Part shown: in pieces, positions 12,810-22,329 of the stretch
Position numbering within the stretch: the first letter of the stretch is position 1
Layout of the letters: every line of letters starts with the position of its first letter
Source: Amaurobius ferox
Lineage: Eukaryota; Arthropoda; Arachnida; Araneae; Amaurobiidae
Assembly (NCBI GenBank): GCA_951213105.1
Contig: OX578148.1
Span: forward strand, 141,413,518-141,477,517
DNA: 64,000 bases
Reading direction: 5' to 3'
Translations under genes and position numbers: made by a program
Notes under the pieces: generated by a model
The model's input: the letters and a program-made list of their open reading frames with translations, nothing else
Database searches by the model: none
Told to the model about the DNA's origin: nothing

Positions 12810-12881
12810 GGAGAAGAGAAGGCTCTTTTTAAGTACAGGAATGTTGTTTTCACCCTGTATTTTTGTGTGGGAAGCTTCAGT

Positions 12882-13883
12882 ATGCCTCGTCGAAGAATAC
12901 GGCAGCCATTTCAGCACGTTTCTGAGTTTGACAGGGGAAGAATTGTGGCTTATAGAGATTGCGGATTACCTTTCCGAGAAATGGGTGCTCGTGTTGGACG
13001 AAATCAAGCCACAGTGATGCGAATATGGAATCAGTGGGTGCAGGAGGGACGGACCAACCGACAGGAACTATTGCACCAGCCTCGTCGCACTACCGAACGT
13101 GAGGACAGGCATATTGTGCGCATGGCAATGATGGATCGCACTGCAACATCAACAACCCTAGCGCAAGAATTAAGGTCTATTTCACAACAATCTGTGTCAG
13201 CACGTACCATTCGACGTCGTCTGCAGCAACGGACAATTTCAGCAAGGCGTTCATTGCTGCGATTACCTTTGACTCCAGACCATAGGCGTATGCGGCTGCA
13301 ATGGTGCGTTGAACGCCGGACATGGACAAACGAATGGCACGGCATTGTGTTTTCAGACGAATCACGATTCTGTCTACAACACGACGATGGTCGTATCCGG
13401 GTTTGGCGGCACCGTGGCGAGAGAGTGCATAACTCTTGCATTATGCATCGCCATACCGATCCTTCACCTGGCGTTATGGTTTGGGGTGGCATTGGATTTT
13501 ACTCCCGCACACCCCTAATAGGCATTGACGCTACACTCAACAGCCAACTCTACATTTCTGAAGTTTTGGAGCCTGTTGTCTTACCTTACCTTCAAAGCTT
13601 GCCTGCGGCCAAGTTTCAACAAGACAATGCGAGACCACACGTGGCACATATCGTTCAGCATTTCTTCAATGCCCACCAAGTTTCACTGCTCCCTTGGCCC
13701 ACCCGTTCTCCAGATCTGTCGCCCATTGAAAACGTCTGGTCGATCATTGGCAAACGACTGGCCCAGCAAACACCACCAGCTGCTACGACAGATGAAGTTT
13801 GGCAACGTGTGGAAGCAGTATGGACTAACATACCCCAAGAACACCACATCCAAAGTATCTTCTTTCAATGCCGAGGCGCGTAG
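12882..13883 (+). CDS. Tc1-like transposase (DD34E), C-terminal frameshift
   Basis: The enzyme binds the TIRs and cuts and rejoins DNA at TA sites in the nucleus. I take the MPRRRIRQ start at 12882. It gives 333 residues, the normal family size, and follows a TATA box. The frame is open from 12741 but the upstream 47 residues are not transposase-like. Residues about 10-120 form the two helix-turn-helix DNA-binding segments. The catalytic triad is D159 (FSDESRF), D248 (QQDNARPH) and E283 (SPIENVW), with exactly 34 residues between the last two. The reading frame ends in IFFQCRGA. A tail of the usual Tc1 type, starting MPRRVAAVIV and ending GGCTKY, is present in another frame at 13868-13924. 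One small indel near 13865 has therefore replaced the last ~20 residues. The catalytic core is undamaged; activity is uncertain. Confidence 0.9.
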   Translation: MPRRRIRQPFQHVSEFDRGRIVAYRDCGLPFREMGARVGRNQATVMRIWNQWVQEGRTNRQELLHQPRRTTEREDRHIVRMAMMDRTATSTTLAQELRSISQQSVSARTIRRRLQQRTISARRSLLRLPLTPDHRRMRLQWCVERRTWTNEWHGIVFSDESRFCLQHDDGRIRVWRHRGERVHNSCIMHRHTDPSPGVMVWGGIGFYSRTPLIGIDATLNSQLYISEVLEPVVLPYLQSLPAAKFQQDNARPHVAHIVQHFFNAHQVSLLPWPTRSPDLSPIENVWSIIGKRLAQQTPPAATTDEVWQRVEAVWTNIPQEHHIQSIFFQCRGA

Positions 13884-14619
13884 CAGCAGTTATTGTCAGC
13901 CATGGCGGCTGCACAAAATACTGATTTCTTCATGTTCCGCAAGTCGAACGGGGTTGTATTTTCAATAAATTCATCCTTTTACTTTATGTTCTTTGTCCAA
14001 TAAATTTGGCTTTGATATCTCTTGTCTTTCATGGTGTTGCATTTTGGATGGCCAGCAGTGTATATCTTTTTAATTCATGGGATTTTTTGATAAATTTATT
14101 TAAAAAATGTACAATATCTCGAGAACGGTTCATGCTAGCCTTCTAAAGTTTATGTCATTCGTTTTCTAAGGAAAAATTACATTAGAAATGTCTATTTGCG
14201 TAACTTTATTAAAGGTTTTGATTTTTTGATGATTTTTTCAAAATTTCACTCGACAATTTGGGGGGTTTCTGAACATTCGATTACGTTTAAAAACAATAGG
14301 CTTCCAGTATTCATGGATTGTGATTTTTGTACCAAATTTCACTCGAATCGCTCTATTTGTTCGTGAGATATTGTCTCTATAGACTCACTGACACACATAC
14401 ACACACACACACACAATACTTTTATACACACACACACACAGACATCACCTCAGAAATGTTTTATTCGTGATCAGAGATGCTTGAAACGTGCTCTCCCGTC
14501 GAAAACTCGAATTCGAATTTTCGACCTCGTCACAATACTTTCCTTATACATTATGTATATAAGGAAAGCAATAAGGTAACGGGTAAGATCAAATTTAGGT
14601 AACATTTGTTTTGAATCGA

Positions 14620-15480
14620 ACTTTTAAAAGCATTTAAATAATGTATTAAATATAATTATTAAACTAAGTATTTGGACGATGTCAAATGAAAAATCGCATT
14701 TTTGCCGTCGTTGCTTGTATGATTGCAAATAATTATATACCAGTGCATGTACTGGTAAAAGCATGGATGATTTTAGAGATATTGCTTGTATTCGAAATCA
14801 GCGTACATTTTATTGAAAGCAAGGTAATATGCGTGCGGCTTTGTAGCATAGAAAGATTTAAATTAAACAAGAAAAGTGAATATTAAATTGTTTATGAAAG
14901 TCCAATAAGAATGACTGATGTCGTCGCCTAATTATTGATGCCATCGCCTTATTTATTCGTTAAATCATCATAAAAGTATTCTCAAAGTTAATGGATACTG
15001 CTTTTCATATAAAAGCATTTAAATAAAGTAAGAAAAATAATTATTAAACTTGACGGTATTTTCCAGATGGCGGATGAAAGACCTAATTTTTCTACAGAAA
15101 GTCAGCCACGTGTACCATGCAAAATTATGGTGAAAGTCTATGGAGTTTAAAATAAATATACCATTTACCATTATAAAACTTCGACAAGAATTGAAATACG
15201 AAATAAAAAACAAATATCAAATTATTTGGATTGTGTTTGCTGAAGTCGAATGAAAAATCTCATTTCTTTCCCAGGAAAAGAAATAGTCGTTTATATACCA
15301 TTTAAAAGCATAGCAAAATGTTATTGAGAGAGAGAGTCAAGTATTTGTACAGGCATTTAAATAATGTAAGAGAAATAAATATCAAATTGTTTGAACGGTG
15401 TTTGCTGAAGTCTAATTTTTCTGGAGAAAGAAATCGTCGCCTATAAATGATATAAATCATCATAAAAGTATACCACTTCT
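14620..15480 (+). repeat. Degenerate tandem repeat, units of about 170-200 bp
   Basis: At least four diverged units share AAAAGCATTTAAATA-GTAAG, AATAATTATTAAA or AATATCAAATT, GTGTTTGCTGAAGTC and GAAAGAAATCGTCG. They start near 14625, 15010, 15190 and 15345. Related blocks occur at 10590-10800. No ORF spans a unit. Confidence 0.55.
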
Positions 15481-15957
15481 AACTTTTTGCGATATTTTTC
15501 TAGCAAGTTTGATGAAGTCTTTGGTTATGATTTCACTTATTTTACATTCTAAATTAGGATATACTTTAACTTAAAAGCTTCTAACTGGTTCCATAATGTA
15601 GACCCATCCTGAGTCAGTTAACAATTTCTGCGATCCTGCAATAGACATGATAAACTTTCGGTTTGAGTATAAGAGACTTGATCAGGTGCATGTTCGTGTG
15701 CGTAGTTGTTTTGAGTTCTCATGTTCGCGAGTTCTGAGATTGACTGACCGACGATCTAGCAAGAGGTACCAATCGAGATATATACTAGCAGGATCACCAG
15801 AATCTAGTCTGCAAGAGTGCCTTCTGAAGTATCCAGACGTATGCTGAGGAATTGGGTAAGCATCCGCCGTCCGTATTCTACTACAACTTTCATGTATAAT
15901 CACAACGCTCCGAATGTATATTCAGTCGCGATCACTTTAGAGTCAGCTTTATATACG
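15481..15957. other. Spacer, nothing recognised
   Basis: Overlapping ORFs at 15647-15903 lie on opposite strands and show no domain. Confidence 0.4.
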
Positions 15958-16026
15958 GACATCTTTATGTTTTATATACAGACCTATTTATGTTTTATAT
16001 ATAGACATCTTTATGTTTTATATACA
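15958..16026. repeat. 23-bp tandem repeat, three units
   Basis: Three consecutive 23-bp units starting at 15958, 15981 and 16004. They read GACATCTTTATGTTTTATAT and relatives; the first and third are identical. The array abuts the hAT-like element at 16033. Confidence 0.85.
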
Positions 16027-16032
16027 AACCTC

Positions 16033-16450
16033 CAGGACCTGATCAATCCAAAGTGGGGCCCAGCGCCTGGTGTTAATTCGCCCCCCCCCCCCCCCCCATC
16101 CCTACGCATACCAAACATATACAAAACATCAACGCATAACAAATTTACAGGGCTTTAGGATCACAGCTCCGAAGGTACTTTTGTACATGTAAAAAACTTC
16201 CAAACGTTTTACTTCAAAGTAATATATTAAGACTTTAAAGGGTGTATTAGGACTTCAAAGTAATATATTGAGACTTTGAAACTATTAAGATATTTTATAA
16301 TTATAAAAAAAAAAACTAATATTACCAGTTCTAAATTAATTAAAAAATTATTTCTGATTAAATTTTCAATCACATACAAAAATGAGGGGCCCCTTAAAAT
16401 GTGGGAGGCCAGGGTCACGGCTCCGTACGCCGTGCGTTAATCAGGCCCTG
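16033..16450. mobile_element. hAT-like non-autonomous element
   Basis: The ends CAGGACCTGATCAATCCA (16033) and, on the other strand, CAGGGCCTGATTAACGCA (from 16450) are imperfect inverted repeats with 13 of 18 matches. The 8-bp flanks CAAACCTC and CAGACCTT agree at 6 of 8 positions, as expected for an old hAT insertion. A run of 17 C lies at 16081-16097. It has no transposase ORF. Confidence 0.5.
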
Positions 16451-17095
16451 CAGACCTTTCCAGCCTGCTGCTGTATCAGTTATGTGTAATGTTTATAAAC
16501 AGTTTAGATTGAAATAACTTAGTCTGTGTTTTGCCTTGGCTGTAAAGCAACTTTGCTCAAGACAAAAATTTGTAGTGTCGTTTTTAGATAACCAATTTTT
16601 ACTACATTCTCCATAACGACCCTCTTCATCTGAGCTATCCACTCATACTACACAGTTTTCTGTTATTTCTTTCATACGTTTTTTAACAACGTGAAAAATT
16701 TGGACAATATTTATGAATAGGACTTATAAAATTTTCATTCCATATTTGGCTATCTCTCGCCGTCGTTTGATTACAATCCATTGTGACAACTTTAAAAGCT
16801 TGAAGTAGCGGGAAGAAAATAAAGGTATGCACTGGCAACTTTATCGAAGGTTTCAATTTATCACGCTTTACGGCTTCATTTTGAATTTAGTATATAAATT
16901 GTAGTTTAAACTAAATTCAACCAAGGAATGATATTGCACGCTTTCATAGGCTATAGGATAGGACTTTTTTCCTTTTGTAACGTTTATTTTTCTCCATCAT
17001 TTGACGGGCTATGCAGCCAGTCATGTACATAAATATAATATTATCTTTTGTACAAACCCATTATATTTTAATTTATGTTATCTCGCTATATTAAA
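16451..17095. other. A/T-rich spacer, nothing recognised
   Basis: No ORF with a domain signature and no internal repeat noticed. Confidence 0.4.
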
Positions 17096-17342
17096 GAATC
17101 TGATGTGGGCAGCAATCTGTTTGGTCCATCAAATTTCTCTGTCTCGTACCACAAAAACTATACCCCCATAAAAATCTGAAATGGGGTACCTTTTAGAAGA
17201 ATGTTAGGGGACACGCTAAAAAAAGTTTCTAGGTTTAAACTTTACTTATTTAAAATCAAAATCAAGAGAAGAGTATCTGAGCTGAGAGTTCGCATCCAGG
17301 ACAGACTATATAGCAAGAGCAAGATCACGATTTTTGCAAGTA
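17096..17342 (+). repeat. RF6 dispersed repeat, copy 1
   Basis: It contains CTCTGTCTCGTACC followed by AAAACTATA, and further on GAGCTGAGAGTTCGCATCC followed by GACAGACTA. Both blocks recur at 32476-32810, but in the opposite order on the same strand. It starts with an RF2-like AATCTGATGTGGGCAGCA. Confidence 0.5.
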
Positions 17343-17360
17343 TGCATACCTACATCAGGA

Positions 17361-17744
17361 TTATATGAACACACCACGGCGGCCATTGGGGCTTGCGCCG
17401 ATATTAAGGTGAGCCACGTGCAGGTTTCCATCTCTCATCCAGCAAAGCCGCAGCCGCGGTCGCGTACTCGGCGGAATCCTTCACCGGGCAGGTGCCGAAG
17501 AACACCCGCCAAGCCCGACCCCAGTCGTCGGCCGGATCTAGGCTCAGGGCATGAATAGCCACAGTCCGTAAGATCCCGACCACCTGGAAGAGCCTGAGGT
17601 CGTACTGCCTCATCGATTCAGCGATTGCCTCCTCGATTCCTTGACAGCCGATTACCCAGATTACCCCCCCCCCCCCAGTTTGGAGGATCAAGACTACAGA
17701 GCCAACAACCGTAACCACAATCTTTGGGTGGCCCGCCCAGGGGT
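17361..17744 (-). mobile_element. 5'-truncated retroposon with 18-bp target duplication
   Basis: The 384-bp segment is flanked by perfect 18-bp direct repeats, TGCATACCTACATCAGGA, at 17343-17360 and 17745-17762. That is the signature of target-primed reverse transcription. The insert is much richer in G+C than its surroundings and carries an open frame on the minus strand. The frame ends about 43 bp before the 3' junction, so the insert looks like the extreme 3' end of a non-LTR element. It has no poly(A) tail; the 3' end reads GTGTGTTCATATAA. The class of element is unknown. Confidence 0.65.
17404..17718 (-). pseudogene. C-terminal fragment of an unrecognised retroposon ORF
   Basis: About 104 codons are open on the minus strand, with GC-rich codon use quite unlike the neighbourhood. 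The stretch SLDPADDWGRAWRVFFGTCP, followed by an Ala-rich helix and DERWKPARGSP-stop, looks like real protein sequence. I do not recognise a domain. It continues to the edge of the insert, so it is a truncated C-terminus rather than a small gene. A 13-C/G run (17664-17676) lies within it and may have shifted the frame. Confidence 0.5.
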
Positions 17745-17762
17745 TGCATACCTACATCAGGA

Positions 17763-19589
17763 GGGAACTCTCATTGCAGATAACAGTATCCACGAACCGG
17801 GTTCGTGCTTACTATGCGGTCATCAGCATGCCGTTAACTGCAATGGTAGCAAGAAAACTTGCTATTTGCCTCAATTTAGCGATGGGAATTGACAACTTCT
17901 ATGGAAACTGGCAATTTCAGGTCTTCCACGTTCCGGCATAAAATTCATTCACAATTTAGCTCGGGCTACACGAAGCTGCAGAGGCCAAGTTCAAAATCGC
18001 AATAACCTGCCAGAAAGGGGTATTCCCCAAAACAGTTGCACCTACACAGTTGATTTCTTAAGCAGTTCTTTATATTAATGTTGCTTTAGTTTATGAGTTA
18101 TTCTATGCTTATGCATTTCCAGACTGAAAATGAGCAAATATTGAATGGGTCGATCCAAATGGAAGAGAGTCGAGGTGTCGACTATCGAGGGTGAGGAGGT
18201 CATGTGCCGAGTTGAAGGAATCACTCCAAAGGGATTTAAGTACCGGCAAACAAGGGACCCCCTCCCCCAATTTGCGTATTACACCTGCGTAACAAACTGC
18301 TCGAGAAAGCTCGAATAGCGAGCTCATCTTTCTTCAGCGCGTGATGAAGCCTTCCGATTTGGAAGCGAGTTACGGAGTTTAGAGAGCGTATAGGGCAGAA
18401 GGCGTGACTCCCTAGTATCTAAAAAATTTAATCGACACACAAAATTATCTTCGTTTCTATCACCGTATGCAGAGTTTTGGGACGGTAAATATGTAGATCT
18501 GAAAATCTATCCAAAAGGTGATGAGTTAGAGGAATGATGGTACGGTCCCTGTGGTTGCCACCCCCGTTCGGTTTCGATTCAAATTGGGTGGTATTGCCGC
18601 AGTCATCCAAACAATTACTTATATTTTTCTTTCGACATTCTAGAAAGTGTAAGGTAGACATTACCCCTTCTAGACTTTATACTTTCGATAGATCGAACGG
18701 TCTGGGTATTAAAAAACCATGAGTAGTAAAACAGAACTTTAGCAATCTTGGTATTCAACGCTCTGTTATAAGATAGAAGTCGTTTCACTGTAACTTAAAT
18801 CGCACTGATTACCTGGTTGCGGAAGGAGGATTCGGACAAAAATGCTTTGTCCGTAGTCTGACATCCATCCAGGAGCAGACACTGTGACACAGCACTAAAC
18901 AGAGGGCACGACTGCAAACTCCGCGATTCATTTGCGAAAATCGGTCCGACAGAGCGTATCCCGTTATTGTTACGAAACATTCATTGGGGGGGAAAAGAGG
19001 GGGGGTATCGGCGACAATGAAATAATTAATATCGCCCCGGGCCTTTTTTGTTGCTAAAAAGAGAAGGGGGGGGGGGGGTTCATTGGGATCCAACGATATC
19101 GCATCTCGGTACGCAAGGTTGGGCCCGGGGCCAGAAGCGTGTCCGGCTCGCCATCTGTTGCCGTTGCGATGGAAGACTCATGTCGAAAGTCGGATTCAAC
19201 AAGCCACCGACACGAAAAAGTTGGTCGAATGCAAATGGGATGTGTCTGTATGACTTCGGGAGGCGAGCGATCGGCGTTTGAGTGAGGCAGGGGTAGGACC
19301 GCTTATATGGATTTTTTTTTTAATCGGATTTGAGGAAGGAAAAAGAGTGTTTGTATAAATTATGGTATCACCGTATTGTGCGGCTCCTTTTTATGGATAT
19401 GAATCAGGAGGGATTATGTATGTCAATAGTATAATTATGTTAAAAGGCCGCACGCGCACGTTACACGCATTTTAAGGCATTGATCTTGCTTAAAAGTCAT
19501 TTTGATTTAAAAGGTAGGATTGCCCATCGTTCTGAACCCTTCTCTACTCTCCACTTTTACTTTCGATACACTACAATACACGGTAATGT
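17763..19589. other. Mixed-composition spacer
   Basis: No gene could be supported. There are GC-richer patches at 18110-18360 and 18780-19280. The latter has a 13-G run (19066-19078) and a smaller G run near 18993. Overlapping ORFs on both strands there are products of GC-rich DNA without domain signatures. A motif like the RF4 LINE tail (GATCGAACGGTCTGGGT, about 18690) may be a diverged copy. Confidence 0.4.
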
Positions 19590-20310
19590 ATAGGACACAC
19601 TATTGGAATCGTATCGAAAATCGCAATTTGCGAGCTTTCGACGAATCTACACGTTTCGAGCCCTCTAGAACCCGTTCGAATCCTTTAGAACTTTTATTCG
19701 CATTTTTACACCACAGTATCAGGTAGACATGGTATTGAAATACATGAAACGATAAAATGATATATATAAAAAGAAAAATCATTTAATAGCTTTCAGTTAA
19801 GCTAGTATTATTTTCTCTACCATATATGGTCATGTGTAAGAAAAGTATTGCAATCGTGTCGAAAATCGCGACTCGAATTTTCGACGAATCTGCACATCTC
19901 GAGCAGTCTGGAAAAACATTTGTATATAGTGAGAAAAATCCAAAAATACTATTCCGATAAAACCAAAAAAATTCGAAAGAATTATTCTAGGATGAAATCT
20001 GTTTGTGAGTCTGTCAGTGCAATGAATGTATCCACTCTAGCTGATACACGAATGAACCCAATGTTACAAAATTGGGTAGATCAATCACTTATGGGATACT
20101 TGGGTTCCGATTCGATTTGAGTACGATTCGAAAACAGAGAACCTGCTTTTCCTTGCGAAATGGCCCTCAAAAATGGCCAAAAGCTAAAATAAAAGACTAC
20201 ATAGGCTGAAATGTATCCGTTAAAGACTCGTTTTATGTCTCATTTTTGACGACGAAAAGAATAAGACCCACCTCATAACTCGAGGACTGACCTTTCGTGT
20301 GATTTTAGAT
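19590..20310. repeat. RF2/RF3-related decayed repeat
   Basis: TCGAAAATCGC-ACTCGAATTTTCGAC-type blocks near 19615 and 19858 are the reverse complement of the RF2 3' end. 20050-20250 contains CCCAATGTTACAAAATTGGG and GCGAAATGGCCCTCAAAAAT, hallmarks of the RF3 unit at 44.6-45.3 kb. Confidence 0.5.
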
Positions 20311-21430
20311 GCATCGTATTTTCGCCACGTCGCCCCATGAAAACGAGAATGGAAATCAAACTGCCAATCCAGTGTCATTTCAGAAATGTGTTATTTTGCG
20401 CTGTTAAACGAAATCAAATTAATTGTAAAAGAAAGAATAAGAAAATGATTTCGAGTCTGTAGAGTAAGTCGTTTTTTTCTTTTTCAAAGGACCTCAAAAT
20501 ATTTTGATTCGCTATTTAGCAAAACATAAAACATAAACTAAAAGCATATTTTTTTATTATTATTTAAAAATTTTTAATGCATGTAAAATAAAAAAACTTT
20601 CCAAAATATTATATTTGTTATTACATATTTAAAGGTTAAATTTGTAAAGTAAACAATTAGGTTTAAACCTTATTCATGAAATAATAAACACTCAGTTAGT
20701 AATATTTACTCGAAAGATGCTGTTCCTATGGAATCGAGATGAAATCCGAATTTCTGGATAACTAACGCTTTCGTTTAAAAGCATCCATAACAGCGCCGTA
20801 GAGAGAAACAAATTGAAGATTGAAATTCAGTCTTAAAAGAGGGTCTCGCTAAAAACATTATTAATCATTGACTTCAATTCATATAAATTAATAAATTGCA
20901 TATTTATAAGCTAAGAGTTGATTAGGAAAATCCATATATTGCTACTATACATGAATGTTAATATATAATAAGCATAGCGGATTTTAATATAAGCATTAAC
21001 TATAGTAGAAAAGCTGTTAGTTAATCGAGAAAATTTTATGAAAGTAAATACAAGTTAAAGACACTTAGTATTAACTTAACTACTCATCAGTTGATTCTGA
21101 CTCTATCATTTCGAACTGAGTTGGTTGGTTGGTTGATTATGGTTTTATGGCACAAGATCCTAAGAGGATATTTCGAACTGGGAACGCCGCAATCATGCAA
21201 ATGTATCCTAAACACTACTGTATTCATTTTTAAAACTTTAAATAATTTTACATTAAATATTTCAAGAGATGGATCATCTGTATAATCACGCATTTAGCTA
21301 AATTAAAAAAAATATCTTTAAAACGAAGCCATTTATTAAAAAATCTCATAAAACACATTTTTATGCAAAATTGAAATGCCATGTTAGATGACATTTCATA
21401 TCTCTACTAAAAATGTAATAGTTTTATTAA
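20311..21430. other. A/T-rich spacer, nothing recognised
   Basis: ORFs at 21087-21293 occupy both strands and show no domain. Confidence 0.4.
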
Positions 21431-21490
21431 GTGGGCGAGTGTACCTCTTGGGGGAATCAACCCCCTCTGGTCCTTGCCTGGCTATGCCAC
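21431..21490. repeat. Possible transposon terminus
   Basis: GGGGGAATCAACCCCCT, a stem-loop, is followed by CCTTGCCTGGCTATGCCACTG. This resembles the widespread CAGTGGCATAGCCAGG-type transposon end (read on the minus strand). A similar GGGGGGTCACAAACCCCCTC stem lies at 53170-53195. No opposite end was found. Confidence 0.35.
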
Positions 21491-21720
21491 TGACTCATAA
21501 CTGTAACACAGGGCGACTCATAAGTGTAAACACTATGCTATCTATAACTCTCTCGCTATCATACAAAGTTACAAAATAACTGTCAGACACAATAAAACAG
21601 TCATTAAATGATCCAATAATTTCCAAAACAGACCAATGTGTTCTCAAGCATTTCACAAATCCATTTTATTGTAACTCATCGATGACGACCGTGCATGTCC
21701 TCTCGATTTTGTTAGAACTT
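21491..21720 (-). repeat. Decayed LTR-like repeat, second copy of 37020-37376
   Basis: Blocks such as ACTGTCAGACACA, CAGTCATTAAATGATCCA, and the CATTTTATT...CATCGATGAC region align in order with 37150-37320. No coding sequence lies beside it. Confidence 0.45.
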
Positions 21721-22329
21721 TTCACATATCTCTCAGTGGAAAGTTCTAGCAATATCGACGTAAATTTAGAAATTCTTAATCCATCTATAAAAATTGAGCA
21801 AAAAATCGTCAAGTTGGCAATTTTCAACAAAATTCTCAACGAGATCTCAAAATGTTTCGTCAACAGCCCAGACCTTCGAAAAACAGAACAATGGTTGACT
21901 TCGGTAAAAGTATTTTAGATATATTTGTAACAATACATTGATGAAATTTCGGCTATAGAAATGCTTCTCAATAATCTTATACATTTATATGGGAGTTTTT
22001 CATCGTCTCCTAATCGATTTTAATGTTTAACCCAGGAGAGTAAAAATGGCATTAATCATGTGACAATGAAACTGTTTTATTGATTTTGCAACAGCGGCAG
22101 TTTAAAAAACCCTTAAATTAGAAATTCAGCATATAATCATTTATTTTATGTCGTCTTTATTTAAAAAGTAATATATTCAATTTTTAGTATTATGTAGTTA
22201 AAATACAGGAGAATACATGTCCGTCTGTACCTCTGGTAAGACCATTTGGTTTCGATTTTGACTGATTCAGCGAACAACCTTAAAATTTGGCATGCAAGTA
22301 CAAATGAGTAGTCCAATAATAACAAACTC
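21721..22329. other. A/T-rich spacer, nothing recognised
   Basis: Opposing ORFs over 21666-21918 lack domain signatures. Confidence 0.4.

Larger units (their letters stand above)
12650..14060 (+). mobile_element. Nearly intact Tc1-like (DD34E) transposon
   Basis: This is a complete cut-and-paste element of 1,411 bp. The terminal inverted repeats at 12650-12679 and 14031-14060 are identical over 30 bp, beginning CACTGCTGGCCATCCAAAAT. The TA target duplication is intact on both sides (12648-12649 and 14061-14062). Inside lie one transposase ORF, an ATGCAAAT octamer (12762-12769) and a TATATAAGG box (12801-12809) about 75 bp upstream of the probable start codon. Perfect TIRs suggest a young insertion. 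It sits within an RF2 repeat. Confidence 0.95.
10905..14575 (+). mobile_element. RF2 repeat split by two later insertions
   Basis: RF2 begins with AAATCTGATGTGGGCARCAC followed by ATGACTTTCCTTATA, and ends with ACTTTCCTTATA, a short loop and TATATAAGGAAAG. The start and end therefore share an inverted CTTTCCTTATA block. Here RF2 is present in three pieces: 10905-10982, 12270-12649 and 14061-14575. The pieces are separated by an RF1 copy and a Tc1-like transposon. Joining them is supported by the uninterrupted homologue at 60231-60975, where the adjoining blocks are contiguous. The 3' piece contains (CA)n at about 14396-14440. RF2 is non-coding here and its class is unknown. Confidence 0.75.

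Noticed and set aside
13031..13492. 153-codon minus-strand ORF and other ORFs opposite the Tc1 transposase
   Set aside because: They are shadows of the transposase coding frame, with no domain of their own.
10842..14590. GGTAACGGGTAAG on both sides of the RF2 nest as its target duplication
   Set aside because: The left copy lies about 50 bp from the RF2 start, so it does not abut the element; it may belong to the surrounding repeat.
15682..15903. Overlapping ORFs on both strands as a coding exon
   Set aside because: The frames are of similar length on opposite strands, lack splice context and show no recognisable protein features.
18660..18720. Fourth RF4 LINE tail (GATCGAACGGTCTGGGT)
   Set aside because: The match covers under 25 bp, the stem partner is missing and no target duplication is visible; kept only as a possibility.
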